Shown: positions 22,270 through 33,320, numbered from the stretch's first letter. The stretch: 64,000 bases of DNA from Stachybotrys elegans (GCA_020746835.1 JAGPNK010000008.1:1426001-1490000), one strand, 5' to 3'. Notes: generated from the sequence alone by a model not told the origin. Program-made: numbers and translations.

Positions 22270-23972
22270 ATGTTTGCAGTATGGCTGGTTGCGTCATGCC
22301 TCCTCTTCGCCCTGGTGCGACCTTTGATCCGCTATTGTCAAGATCCAAAGGGTTTACGCAAGTATCCTAACCAAAACACCTTCTCGGGCCTGACGGATTT
22401 GGCGTATGGCTGGGAGGTCGGACGCCGTCATCACCTGTTCCATACGCGCCGCCTGCACCAGCAGCTCCTCAAGAATCCCGTGGTCCGCGTTGGGCCCAAT
22501 TGGCTCTCTTTTGGGCGCGGGCAAGCCGTCCGCGATATTTACGGCTTCAACTCCCCCTGCTTAAAGGGCAGCATATACGACTCGTTGCAGAGTGGCGGAG
22601 AGAGCCTCGTCTTGACCACCAGCCGCGAATTCCACTCTCAGCGGCGTGGGATGGTGGCCGCGTCATACGCGCCCCGCAACATTGAGCTCTGGGAACCGCG
22701 TGTCGTCGAGAGTACCGCCATCCTCGTCTCCAAGCTCGACAGCATGTGCACGACAGCACCTCCCGGACCAGGAGCTGCCATTCCCCAGGAGCAGCTCGCC
22801 TTTGACGCCAACCACTGGTTCATGCTATACGGCTTCGAGTGTGCTATCAAGATTGGGCTAAGCAAGGATCCCGGCTGGTTGAGACAGGGCAGTGACCTGA
22901 CTCTGGTCACGCATCCGGACGGCCGAAAGGAGTATGCTAACATCATCGATTGCATGCACAGCAGTTCACGCGCCAACGCTACCCTGGTGTGGGACGCGGC
23001 CAGCTTCCCAATAATGAAGAAATTGACCAATCTCCTATCTCCGTGGTACGCAAGCCAGTGGCACAACGCCTCCAACTGGGCCGCCTACATCGAGCAGATC
23101 ACGGCGGAGCGTGTGGAGCGCGGGGAGCAGGGCGAGGACCTGCACGATCTCTGCCAGCTCATGATTAGGGACAGAAACGGTGAAGCCGCCAATATCAGCG
23201 CCATTGATCGTATAACTGAAGTCCACCAAATTGGTAAGCCGCTGCGCACCCCTCTCCAAACCGCGCGCCCTCTGCTGGCTGGTGCGTCGCTGGTCTGGTG
23301 TCGGCCACTGTGTCATTAATCACGTTTCGCGCAACAGTCAACGGTGGCGGAGATGGTCCGGCTATCTCCCTCATCAACACGATATACTACCTCGTGAAGC
23401 ATCCCGAGTCCATGAGGAAGCTTCGCGAAGAGCTCGACGAGGCTTTGAGCCCTGAGAATGTCGTCGCCCCATGGTCCAAGATGAAGAAGTTGCCGTACTT
23501 GAGGGCTTGTATTGACGAGTCGATGCGCCTGTCTCCTCCCGTCGCAACCGACCTTCTCCGCAAGACCCCGTCGGACCGTTCGTACATGGTCGCCGGCGAA
23601 TTGATCCCCCCAGATACGAACGTCAGCATCTCAGCGTACACGGCCCATCGAGATCCAGAGTACTTCCCGGATCCTGAGGCCTGGAAGCCCGAGCGGTGGC
23701 TGATGAATGGTGACGAGAAACTCAGAAATATGCTTGCCATTTACAACCCGTTCAGCGCCGGCGGCCGCGCCTGCATTGGTCGGCATGAAGCAACTCTGAT
23801 GCAGGTAGTGTGCATCGGCACGCTCATATATCGATACGACTTTGCCTTGCCCAGCCCAGACTTTGAGATGCAGTGGACCGATTACTTTAACCTGTGGCCT
23901 GTTGAGCTCCGCCTTAAGGTATGGAGGCGCCAACCTGGCACGATAACCCTGGATTCTAGCACCGATGCATGA
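22270..23972 (+). CDS. Cytochrome P450 monooxygenase, membrane-anchored
   Basis: Inferred role: a heme-thiolate oxidation step at the endoplasmic reticulum, plausibly in the decayed metabolite cluster. Seen: exons 22270-23233 and 23338-23972 with a 104-nt intron give 532 residues, a normal length. The N-terminal anchor is MFAVWLVASCLLFALVRPL. The ExxR motif appears as CIDESMRLSPP. The PERF-like segment is WKPERWL and the heme loop is FSAGGRACIGR with the Cys ligand. The intron falls just before the I-helix, which reads NGGGDGPAISL, so the usual Thr of AGxDT is a Gly-Pro. It resembles fungal microsomal P450s of benzoate 4-hydroxylase type, but I cannot assign a CYP family. It is followed 304 bp later by the convergent end of a Zn2Cys6 regulator. 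Confidence 0.88.
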
Positions 23973-24276
23973 GGGGCGAAGTCGCAGGGTGAAGATTCTC
24001 GAAGCTAGGAGTGTGGGAACAGCAAGAGGGTTTGTGAGGGTTTGCTTGAACAAGCAAGCAAAGGAAGCAGGATAGAAGGAGTGAACAATGACCTCGAATG
24101 TTATTACTGGCAGGATATTGGCAATACTCAACAAACAGAACCCGGAGGCGTGGTATTATTTTGTGAGAGTTGCAAAATTATGGTCTTTATTATGTCTTCT
24201 AATTCATGCTATGTCTCAAGTATCGAAGCTCCTTCGCCTCAGCAGTCTGCATCTTGAAAGCAAGAACCTTTTACTC

Positions 24277-26190
24277 TCAAATGTTAGTCTCGACGAGCTC
24301 TTGGAGCTTTTTGATCTGATCCCGTGTGCGGAAGCCGAGGCGAGTTTCAATATCATCCAGCGTATTCCAGAGACGGATCTTCCTGCTGATGCCGGGAATA
24401 TGCTTGGCAGCTTGAGAGATTATGGTCAGCTTGGCAACACAGCACACCTCCGACAATGACCGAACTAGGATATACCGTAGAATATGGCTTGGGAGGAAAA
24501 GCTCCTAACGCTATTCGGGATATCCGACAATGCAATGCAGCCTATCTCTAAGGCGTGATGCTCGATCTGCACCGTTGTTAGAGATGGCCTAGCCCCTCAT
24601 CGGTTGAAGGCATACCAGTGGAATGTAAGACGGATGCTGCAGCCTGGGTTCTGCATAGAGTAATATATGCAAGAGGTGGTACCATATCATAGCAGCCGCT
24701 GTAGGGAAGAGGTGGTTAGAGAAACATTCCCCGCGTGACAATAGGGGGGGGGGGGGGGGGGCAAGTGTCAAACCAACCTGCACAAGGCATGGGAAAGTAC
24801 AATTTAGAAAAGCCTTGGCCGTCAATTTCCCCGTACTTGACCCCTGTGAAGGACGGAGACCAGCTGTCAAGCCAGCTTGCGACATCTGCATGAATTTCTC
24901 GCCGCTCACCGCACAATGTCGTCGTTGCCGTGAACATGCTCTGTTCTTGACGAAAAACAACGTCGACGGCTCTGCCAAGTAGCCAGAGGAGTTGATTCGC
25001 CAACACGTCCTCATCGACCTCCTTCTCCCGCCAGCTGACCTTCCAATCCTTAGGACTGATCTGAAGGGTAGTCCTGTTGAATAGGGCCACGGTTATCTCA
25101 TGCTGGACGTATATCCAGAAGCTGGCTCTGTCCAGGCCGACGGACGAGGCGCTGACGCCCCGATTCAGTATCAGGAGCCTGGCGCCGTAGAGGTGCCGCT
25201 GGTGCTCTTCTCCTTGGGACGCAATGATCTCGTAGCTGCACAGGAGAATCGTCGCAGTGAGGGTATCTTCGGGGGCCGAATCGGTTCCAATATAGCTTAT
25301 CAACGTACGCAGGGACTCACCGTAGTAACGAGTGGCCGGAGCGCTCCACACGTCTCCCAGAGGGAGAAGACTCAGGTGCTTTGCCGTAAACGCGCATACG
25401 CTGCAGACAAGGAGGCTAGACGTCATGCAGCGGCGCAGGACATCAAGCTGGTAGGCGCAATTGTAGTCGAATATGTCCATCCAGGTCGCCACGGTCGTTC
25501 GATAGGTGGTTAGCAGGTGTATCATCTCCGCGGTCAATGTCACTTGAGCACCACTGATAATCTCGGCACCATGGCTACCGTCATCAACACCAACACCCTG
25601 CTGCTGAGGATGTCGGTGCGGTGTGCTGGCTGTCTTCTTCGGCGGGGAGGTTCTGGTGATGGAGTACAGAGGTGGATCTGGCATGTGGGCGGTGAAGAGA
25701 GCGCACGTCGAGTCCATGGTTGCTGGGAAACTGGCATCTCGTTTGCCTGCCTGGAACAGCGTCTGCTGTTGATGTGGATGCTGCTCAGGACGGCTAGCAT
25801 GGTTGGCGTCACCAGGCGCAGACCACGCACACTGCTTTATGGGCTCAAATGGTCGACATGATAACCTCAGCCGCTCGCAGTTACCACAGACAGGTCGCTT
25901 CTCATCACAAGGAGTGTGACGTTCTTTGCACGTATAGCTAATGAAGCAATGGGTCAGTGATTGGAATTGGCCGAGAAAGGCGAGGCAAAACCTATGCGCC
26001 TAGTGCATGCCGCCTGAATACTTACCAGCCTGTATCCCATAATATTAGTGGTGTTTGCGTTAGCACCAGGATCGGCGAGCTGTAGGATATATTGCGATAG
26101 TGGCCTCGGCTTCCTACCTGTCTTCCTTCTCTGGCCTCCTCTGCGCCTCTTCTTGGTATTTTTAACGGGTACTTCGTGCAGTGATTCCAT
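24277..26190 (-). CDS. Zn(II)2Cys6 transcription factor, six exons including a 4-nt microexon
   Basis: Inferred role: nuclear regulator, perhaps of the neighbouring P450/SDR/PKS genes. Exons in transcription order: 26190-26118, 26029-26026 (4 nt), 25937-24778, 24698-24616, 24566-24476 and 24410-24277. The total is 1545 nt, or 514 residues. Seen: a basic head (KKRRRGGQRRK) runs into TGCYTCKERHTPCDEKRPVC and GNCERLRLSC, a complete six-cysteine cluster. Its first Cys codon is formed by the end of the 4-nt exon plus one base of exon 3. The fungal trans domain follows (LLTTYRTTVATWMDIF, YYGESLRTLIS, WIYVQHEITVALFNR), and exons 4-6 restore its usual C-terminus (AMIWYHLLHILLY, IGCIALSDIP, WNTLDDIETRLGFRTRDQIK). 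Intron 3 contains an 18-base homopolymer. The microexon is the weakest part of the model. Confidence 0.78.
24744..24761. repeat. 18-base G homopolymer inside a regulator intron
   Basis: Eighteen consecutive G on the plus strand (C on the coding strand), within the 79-nt intron 24699-24777 of the Zn2Cys6 gene. If read as coding it gives a poly-proline run and an early stop. Length polymorphism or assembly error is likely at such a run. Confidence 0.85.
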
Positions 26191-28177
26191 CTCTGGAAGC
26201 CGTAGATATTAGAATGTAGATTGAGGGGATTAGGCTTTGCTACCTACACAAATGGAGCGTAATAATCGTGGAGTTAAGCGGTATTGCCTGTTTGGGTAAG
26301 GTCTGCCGTCTCGACTCTTTCAACACACGCTTCCAGAGCTGCTGAGGTGTTTAGCCAGCGGAGATCCTCAGTTCCGTTCACCTTCACTGCGGCAAAGCTT
26401 TAAGCTCGGCGAGACAGACTTGAATACACGTCAGTGTGAGCCCCGAAAAGATCGTTGAGACAAGCGGTCAACGGACGCTTGTGCTTCCACATCATCTGGA
26501 CGATCGTCTCCAATCCTGGCGTAGACTTTGATCGTGTCTCGTACTTTTCCGCCCAGCAGTGCGTCGATCATGACATTGAATTTCCTTGCTAATGACGTGT
26601 AAGAAGGGAGCACATCAAGACGACCGGCGACTTTCCTTCCAGATCTGTTAGGAGCAAGAATGCGAATGCATCCGCTCTTGGCCGAGTGCTGTATTTGGGT
26701 TGATACAGTTTGCCACCAGATCGCATAATGCAATGTCAATACTAGCCAGCGCACTCATAAAGCCTGGGGCCCCTAGAAATCCATGCGCCATGAATGTTAC
26801 CAGATGTGCTCAATCTCAGTGCAGCAGCCAGTCTATATGTTTCATTCAAACCAGCCCATGCCATGCTCTGCTTCCATCGCCATATACTGTAATATCCAAG
26901 CATCCAAACACACTTCGACGACCTGGGTATGGCCCCCGATCTATCCTTATCCCCACCCGATATTAACATCTTCATCAATGACCCAGACGAAGAACCAGCG
27001 TGGGGGAACACGGAAATACTCGATCCAAGTAATTTTACCCATGTTTATTGATGATTAGATTATTGTGCAGCAAATTGGCAGGCTCTCTGAGTGTCTGACT
27101 TGTAGTTATAAGCTACACTGGCAGGTGAATGTATGACATGCCATTCTCGTCGGGCCTCCCAGTGTGCAGGGCCCATATTTGCTGTCAGGCCATCCATTTT
27201 CTTTCCTTGTGTCGGATATGTCATGTCTCCGAACATTGAAATGGGGCTTTGTCAACAAGTCTAGTGGGTGACACTAGTATGAAGTATCGGCAGGTTCTTG
27301 TCCTTATCTTGAATGGAGTTATTACCCGTGGCACCTATTGCCTGAAGATTCATTGTCGCTAGCAATTCATCTGACATGGAAGAATTAGGTCTGTGGGTAC
27401 AGTATTCACATGTCAATATGTCTCAGACCCTCTGTCGAGCTCCTGGTATCAAGGGATGCAGCGGCCAAGTGCAGAGAGGCTTCAAAGGCGCGAGAATGTG
27501 ATTGTGGCATTGGCCAAGGCGGTCACTCTAATCCCTTATTCAACTTGTGGGTTTCGTTGGTGGGATTGTGGACGATTATGGCACTAGCCCAACAACCCTC
27601 AATTGTTACTACGTAGTTAATAGAAGCCATTAAAGCCACAGATCAGCAACCATTCCAAGTGAAATACCATCAGGAGCATTGCGTCCTCCGGTTACTAGTA
27701 ATGGCCTGCCGTATGAGCACAGGATATCATAGTTCCATTTTTGGTAAAATATGATACGCTTAGCAAGCTGAAACAATAATTTAAAGACGCTTATTTACGC
27801 ACAGATGGGCAGCAGAATCTCCCTCATGATGGCTCGATGATGACCGGATGATGATCTTCTAACACTGGCACTTTTCCCCTTGGAGTTCATCCCTCCCCAA
27901 CCACTAAGTCACATATGAAGCGACCGTTACTTGGCAACATGTAGACTTCCTCCAAATTCGCGTTGCACGCCACAGGCATTCCTAGCTTAGACAGAAATCT
28001 TTGCAAAGTATCCCATGTCTAAGAGAAGAGGACCACTGAGGCAAGAGTTGCTGTGCAACCACAGAGGTGCGTGATGTCTGAATAAGTGTGAGCTCCCAAG
28101 CCTGCCTGCATCGTGATTTTTTTTTTTCTGCACTTCGCTCTGCTATCAATCCTTTGACGACTCATATTCGGCTAAGC
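26191..28177. other. Gene-poor 2-kb region
   Basis: The best open frame is on the minus strand at 26431-26754. Its C-terminal part (RGSH end, with SLARKFNVMIDALLGGKVRD) looks protein-like, but I do not recognise it and see no good start or splice context. The rest shows no supported gene, RNA or repeat. Confidence 0.35.
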
Positions 28178-30535
28178 ATGGCTAGACATGCTTCTCGCGG
28201 GTATAGTGCGCGGATACAAGCAGTGGTCCTAAGCTGTGCTTTAGCAACCGCTGCCCTGTGTCACGACACCGTCTTCGAGACCGTGGAGGTCACCACAACA
28301 ATTTATCTCGACTTTGCCTCCTGCGAAACCTTATGCGCAGGCCAATCCTCAAACGACGAGTACTTGGAGGATATTGCAACCAAAGCGGAGCAATACGTGA
28401 CCTTGCCTTCATCGAAGTACAGGGAGAAGTACATCATCGAGACGAAGGGTCCTCAGTGTGACGTTTGCGATGTCGCCATCTTCAACCCCAAGCCAGCAGA
28501 CATCAACCACATCGCGGATGTGACCCAGTCTGGCAAGCCATGCCCCGCTGAGGAGAGCTTCCGTCCGGAGTACGGCATATACGGCGGAGCCGCCATCATC
28601 TTCGAACCGGACAACGATTTGACAAACGCGAACTTGCCAGGCAATTATGCAACGGCTGTTGGGGTTCCGGATAATTCCACTTGGTCTAAAGTGGCGATCG
28701 GTACCTGGGAAGATGACACGAAACACACACTACTCCCCATCAATCACAATGGCGGTCGCATTGATAAAACAATACATAAAGAGACTATGGGCGAACACAC
28801 ACTCCGAGTAGCGGTCCCTTCACCACAACAGGGCGAGAAGTTGGACAAACCGATGGCGATTTCAACGTCGACGTTTCCGACGCGAAGCCCACCCACGCTG
28901 TATCCGAAACCAACAATGGCCGGCCCTCTTGGGGCGGCCGATGTCAAGGGGTCGATTGGTCGTCTTGGAGGCTCAGAGGGCCGCAGTGGACTTGGAAGAT
29001 CAAGCCTCTCATCTAGTGCCGGAGCACATGAGGGCCCTGCCATTTCTGTTGGTGTCGGTGGTTCGACGTCAGACAGCCCAGAGCGGCCCGAGGGGTCAAA
29101 TGAATCAAGTGGACTTGATAGCCATGGAGGTCGTGAAGGCTCCGGAGACCAAGATGACCCTAGAGACCGTCAAGATCCAAAGGGGTCGCACAATCTTATA
29201 GGTTCGGTGGATTTACCAACACTACAAGAGCCACAGGGCTTACCGGGTCCCAAGGTACCACAGGGAGCCCAGGAGCCGGAAGGGACACAAGGCATAAAAG
29301 GTCCAGAAAGACCCCAAGGTCTAGAAGGGCCCCAAGAACCAGCAGGACCCCAAGGGTCAGAAGGTCAAACAGGTCCAATAGGTTCAGAAGGGCCGCAAAG
29401 GCCACAAGGCACAAAGGGGCAGGAAGGGGCACAAGGCCCAGCAGGTCCAGCAGGTCCAGCAGGTCCCGCAGGTCCAACAGGTCCAACAGGTCCACAAGGT
29501 ACACAAGGGGCACAAGGCGTGCAAGGATCACAGGGACCACAAGGACCGGCAGGACCCCAAGGGCCAGAAGGGCCAAAAGGTGAAACAGGTCCAGAAGGGC
29601 CACAAGGGCCAGAAGGACTCCAAGGACCCCAAGGTCAAACAGGCCCAGAAGGGCCACAAGGGTCACAAGGCCCAATAGGTCCAGAAGGACCCCAAGGACC
29701 CAAAGGACCCGAAGGTCAAACAGGTCAAACAGGCCAAACAGGTCCAGAAGGGCCACAAGGACCCCAAGGACCCGAAGGTCAAACAGGTCAAACAGGCCAA
29801 ACAGGTCCAGAAGGACCACAAGGGTCACAAGGCCCAATAGGTCCAGAAGGGCCAGAAGGACCCCAAGGACCCCAAGGTCAAACAGGTCAAACAGGTCCAG
29901 AAGGACCACAAGGGTCACAAGGGTCACAAGGCCCGATAGGTCCAGAAGGGCCCCAAGGTCAAACAGGTCAAACAGGCCCAGAAGGACCACAAGGACCCCA
30001 AGGTCCAATAGGTCCGGAAGGGCCAGAAGGGCCAGAAGGACCCCAAGGTCAAACAGGCCAAACAGGTCCAGAAGGACCACGAGGGTCACAAGGCCCAATA
30101 GGCCCAGAAGGGCCACAAGGACCAGCAGGACCAGCAGGACCTCAAGGGCCAGAAGGGCCACAGGGTATACCAGGCGGTGATTCAGGTGGCTACACGATGC
30201 AATACAACTATCTAGGCTGCTTTCTTGCGAACCCAGATGGAGATTATGGATTAACCCCAGTTGTGGCTCAACAGATTCTCACGACATCAGTCAATGACTG
30301 CGCGACTCTTTGCGGTACTTGGCCTGGTGGCCCCACGCTGTACTTCACACTTGGCACGAATGATGCGTCGCAGGCCGTATGTACATGTGGAAGTGAGCTC
30401 GTTGCTTTCCAATATTCTCACCTTGGCTTGAACTTTCGGTGTTCCACCCCATGTCAACTAAGTTCAGGTTTGGGGGTATATTGCGGTGGGCGATACGATG
30501 GTTACCCTTTGGTCTCAGTCTTTGGTGCATTGTAA
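28178..30535 (+). CDS. Secreted collagen-like protein with a WSC-like C-terminal domain
   Basis: Inferred role: cell-surface or matrix protein, by analogy with the Metarhizium collagen-like protein MCL1 that coats hyphae in insect blood; homology to it is not shown. Seen: 785 residues, intronless. A signal-peptide-like start ([14 protein letters not shown]) is followed by a head of about 220 residues with Cys pairs (CETLC, CDVCD), then a Ser/Gly-rich spacer. A Gly-X-Y tract covers about residues 354-663, rich in Gly-Pro-Glu, Gly-Pro-Gln and Gly-Gln-Thr triplets. The C-terminus (670-785) starts [17 protein letters not shown] and has cysteines spaced as in WSC carbohydrate-binding domains (CATLC, CTCGSE, CSTPC, VYCGG). 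The ATG at 28178 precedes the signal; the longer frame from 28088 begins at a non-ATG codon. No transmembrane or GPI-like end is visible. Confidence 0.9.
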   Translation: MARHASRGYSARIQAVVLSCALATAALCHDTVFETVEVTTTIYLDFASCETLCAGQSSNDEYLEDIATKAEQYVTLPSSKYREKYIIETKGPQCDVCDVAIFNPKPADINHIADVTQSGKPCPAEESFRPEYGIYGGAAIIFEPDNDLTNANLPGNYATAVGVPDNSTWSKVAIGTWEDDTKHTLLPINHNGGRIDKTIHKETMGEHTLRVAVPSPQQGEKLDKPMAISTSTFPTRSPPTLYPKPTMAGPLGAADVKGSIGRLGGSEGRSGLGRSSLSSSAGAHEGPAISVGVGGSTSDSPERPEGSNESSGLDSHGGREGSGDQDDPRDRQDPKGSHNLIGSVDLPTLQEPQGLPGPKVPQGAQEPEGTQGIKGPERPQGLEGPQEPAGPQGSEGQTGPIGSEGPQRPQGTKGQEGAQGPAGPAGPAGPAGPTGPTGPQGTQGAQGVQGSQGPQGPAGPQGPEGPKGETGPEGPQGPEGLQGPQGQTGPEGPQGSQGPIGPEGPQGPKGPEGQTGQTGQTGPEGPQGPQGPEGQTGQTGQTGPEGPQGSQGPIGPEGPEGPQGPQGQTGQTGPEGPQGSQGSQGPIGPEGPQGQTGQTGPEGPQGPQGPIGPEGPEGPEGPQGQTGQTGPEGPRGSQGPIGPEGPQGPAGPAGPQGPEGPQGIPGGDSGGYTMQYNYLGCFLANPDGDYGLTPVVAQQILTTSVNDCATLCGTWPGGPTLYFTLGTNDASQAVCTCGSELVAFQYSHLGLNFRCSTPCQLSSGLGVYCGGRYDGYPLVSVFGAL
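29237..30170 (+). repeat. Gly-X-Y coding minisatellite
   Basis: About 930 bp of nested 9-nt repeats of the form GGNCCAGAA / GGNCCACAA / GGTCAAACA, arranged in longer blocks of roughly 8-9 triplets (Gln-Thr twice, then Pro-Glu, Pro-Gln, Ser-Gln, Pro-Ile, Pro-Glu). The plus strand is purine-rich. The opposite strand is open by composition only, giving a false Leu/Val-rich frame. Expect slippage and length variation. Confidence 0.9.
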
Positions 30536-31192
30536 TTGAATATTGGTCTACTACCTGTATAAGGCTACAAGTATCTCCCTTGGATACAATATCATAGCTT
30601 ATGCTTTTCTTTTGTTTAGAATGGCTTTCCTAGTCTCTTTCATACACGATAAAGGACAATACTAATAGAATAGAGTTAAACAATAAAAGGGATCACCAGA
30701 TAATATAACCTATTGGCCGGAGCTAGAGAGCAATGAGGGGGCTGCAGCGGCGGCAGCAGCAGCAAAGATATATGTAGTCAGGGGGGCTGCGGTTAGCAGA
30801 CTCGATGTGTGTACATACCGTTCGTCGGCTCTAGCCCTTACATGTGTTCTGACAAGGCGAAAATGCTGTCGTCGTGATGCCGGCAGAAGTTCTCAGACTG
30901 CGCGGGCATGTACTTCTTACTCTACTGCAGCAAGGATGCCTTAATCACTCTGGAATAAAACTAAAGGAGCGTAAATGTTTAAAAATAAGTCATTGTTTAG
31001 ATAGTACTGTCTCCTTTTTCTCTAAAAAAAAACCTCCGCGTAAAATGTCCAAATGGGCGTAAGGGAAAAAAAAGAGAGAACAAATGAGCAGCATCTTCGC
31101 AATGAATACCCCCCTTCCTTGAAGCCTAAACCCACCAGCCACTGTATATGCCGCAATTTCCCAGCCGTGGCCATCACATAAACCACTCCAGC
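30536..31192. other. Intergenic region
   Basis: It contains a CAG/CGG-rich trinucleotide patch near 30750-30768 and A-runs near 31025 and 31065. No gene supported. Confidence 0.4.
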
Positions 31193-31556
31193 CTACATGA
31201 TACACTGATCGGCTTCGAATGTACCCAGCGCCGCACAGGCCACAATGCAATACGAGTTGGCAATGACCAAGCCGGCAGTATCTGTGCAGCGAAAAAGGAC
31301 CTGCTCGAGCTGATCGTCGGTGATTACTGGACCAGGATTGGCATCATACGCTGTTCTCAGCTGCGCCGGGGTGTATCCTTCGTTGCAATGTTAGCACATC
31401 CACGCAAGACAAGGAAGATGATTGAAGCTTGAACATACCATCGGTGAGTAGTCTTGCACCACATACATACTCTTGATAAGTGCACAGTGTCTGCGCGTCT
31501 GCGGTGGGCGAAAAAGCAAGCAGCGCTGCCAATCCAATAAGGGCCTGGATGAACAT
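31193..31556 (-). CDS. Small secreted six-cysteine protein, copy 1
   Basis: Function unknown; a small extracellular protein of effector-like size. Seen: exon 1 31439-31556, intron 31378-31438 (61 nt), exon 2 31193-31377, giving 100 residues. The signal peptide is MFIQALIGLAALLAFSPTADA. The mature part has six cysteines: CTYQEYVC, then FRC, then YCIVAC, then DQC near the end, enough for three disulfides. The segment DDQLEQVLFRC is shared in form with copy 2 at 32674-33074, as are CxYQEYxCG, NxYCxxxC and ExDQC and the intron position and phase (splitting a Gly codon). I recognise no named family. It sits next to the collagen-like surface protein, but a shared role is only a guess. Confidence 0.8.
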
Positions 31557-31957
31557 TTTGGTGGTGAGAAATTAAAGATTTAAGTATTAATATTAGTTGG
31601 AATAATCAAGGTGATTTTTGATGATGAGTTGAATTCTTGTTCTTTATGAACAGGATAGAGTGGTTACTATAATATTTATATACTTTTCTATATCTAGTTA
31701 TATACGACGAGTAAATACCTTTCCATACCATACCGTTTGAAACTTCGACAATGATTCTATTATGATAAATAATGAGCTCATTTTCCTTTGTCCCATTCTA
31801 TCTTCCGTCATACTGGCATCATGTCTTTATACTTCATAGAGCATTCCTAATCTCATTATGAAAACTCAAAGAGAGGTCTACTACCTTGCTTTCCACTTCC
31901 GGCCCTTGACCTATTAAAATGAATAATAGTTTCTTATGTATAATACCAACTGATAGC

Positions 31958-32065
31958 TAACCAATTATTATGTCTTGATCTGATCTTGGCTTTATTATTA
32001 AAGGGGGCCTCCTTGAAGTCACTGGTCTATATCCAATTAGGGCACACGAAGGGGAAATCCCACAT
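31958..32065. repeat. 108-bp dispersed repeat, copy B
   Basis: The same length and orientation as 14733-14840. Differences are mostly C-to-T or G-to-A, so copy B looks RIP-aged. It lies between the two divergent six-cysteine protein genes. Confidence 0.7.
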
Positions 32066-32673
32066 AGATAAATCCATAAATTATATTCTAGCTAAGTGCA
32101 TGAAGGCCAGCCATGCATTCTAAGGCCCAGTTTCTTAAGAAACTTTCCTTCCGTTTCCATAGTAAGCTTCACCTTTTAATTAACCTTCTTCAGCCTCTCT
32201 ACTAACAGCTTGGCTTGTAGATACCGACACTTTAAGCATATTGCCGGTAGTGCTTACTGGTTGCATCCTCAAGCTATATCTGTGTAGTTCCTTAGGAATG
32301 CTCTACCTACCTTTAGGTTGAGCAAGCATGCCGACCTAAGAGTCGTTTACGGAATGTAATATACTTAGCTGAAATTTGATACTAATCGGCATACCGACAT
32401 ACTGTAATCGTGACGTGTCTACATGCCTATTAACAGATAACTCGGCCATGTTTATTTCTGGATGTACAAACTCATATCAGATTTTAAGGCCAGGGGTATA
32501 TTGCTTTCCCACTTTCCAAAACCGACTAGCTGTTAATCATGAATTCAATTCTTCGTGGCTCTGTTTCCGATCATTCTCTCCGTTTTAGGATAACACATGG
32601 AATTTATTCTTCTATTATATTGCTAGTTGCCCTACCTTATCTTCACGAACCCTCAAGCTCCAAGCACCTTCCA

Positions 32674-33074
32674 ATGATCTTTCAGTATGTTTCTATTCAA
32701 TTCATGGCATTATTTGCCATTTTCCTGACCGCCAATGCGCAACAACCAAACTGTGTATACCAAGAGTATGCTTGTGGCTATGTCCTAGCTGGCCGAGGTA
32801 TTTATCCCTACCACTTGTTTATTTGATGATGACAACCAATATCTGATTTGTAACAGGCTATTCCACCACCAGTTTACGGGCTGCGATTGAACAACTTCCG
32901 GCTGGAGTTATTCCTCCAACTTTAACCGATGTCCAACTCCTTCAAACTCTGTACGGTTGCCGAGATACGCACAATACCATCGTTGGTAACGCCTACTGCA
33001 TGAGTGGGTGCATAGCCATGGGTGGATATTTAGAGCGCGATCAGTGTGCTATGTTGGTGAAGAAACGCTATTAA
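32674..33074 (+). CDS. Small secreted six-cysteine protein, copy 2
   Basis: Paralog of the gene at 31193-31556, on the opposite strand. Seen: exon 1 32674-32797, intron 32798-32856 (59 nt), exon 2 32857-33074, giving 113 residues. The signal peptide is MIFQYVSIQFMALFAIFLTANA. The mature protein runs CVYQEYACGYVLAG, then TDVQLLQTLYGC, NAYCMSGC and LERDQCAM, ending in a basic KKRY tail absent from copy 1. The intron splits a Gly codon exactly as in copy 1. The open frame extends 45 codons further upstream, but the Met at 32674 directly precedes the signal peptide. Role unknown. Confidence 0.8.
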
Positions 33075-33320
33075 ACCACTGCCTAATTTACTCACGATAT
33101 CTAGGCCCTACCATCTTCCAAGTTGTGCGGCCTAATGGCTGTGCCATGCCGGCGGCAGAGGTACATAAGGCGAACTCAAGACCACGAAAAATTCTACAAA
33201 AGCTATGTATCATATAACCGCGAACGATTATCCTGTGTTCAAGTATCCCTTAGACTACTTACAGCAGTAACAATTCTCACTGGACGAGTATCTAATGCAA
33301 TAAAAGCCGCCAAAGTTCTT
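33075..33320. other. Intergenic region
   Basis: Nothing supported. Confidence 0.3.

Noticed and set aside
24716..24777. A poly-proline C-terminus for the Zn2Cys6 regulator
   Set aside because: It comes from translating the 18-C intron tract; splicing recovers conserved downstream exons.
29196..30161. A 321-codon Leu/Val-rich open frame on the minus strand
   Set aside because: It is the complement of the Gly-X-Y repeat and stays open only because of repeat composition.
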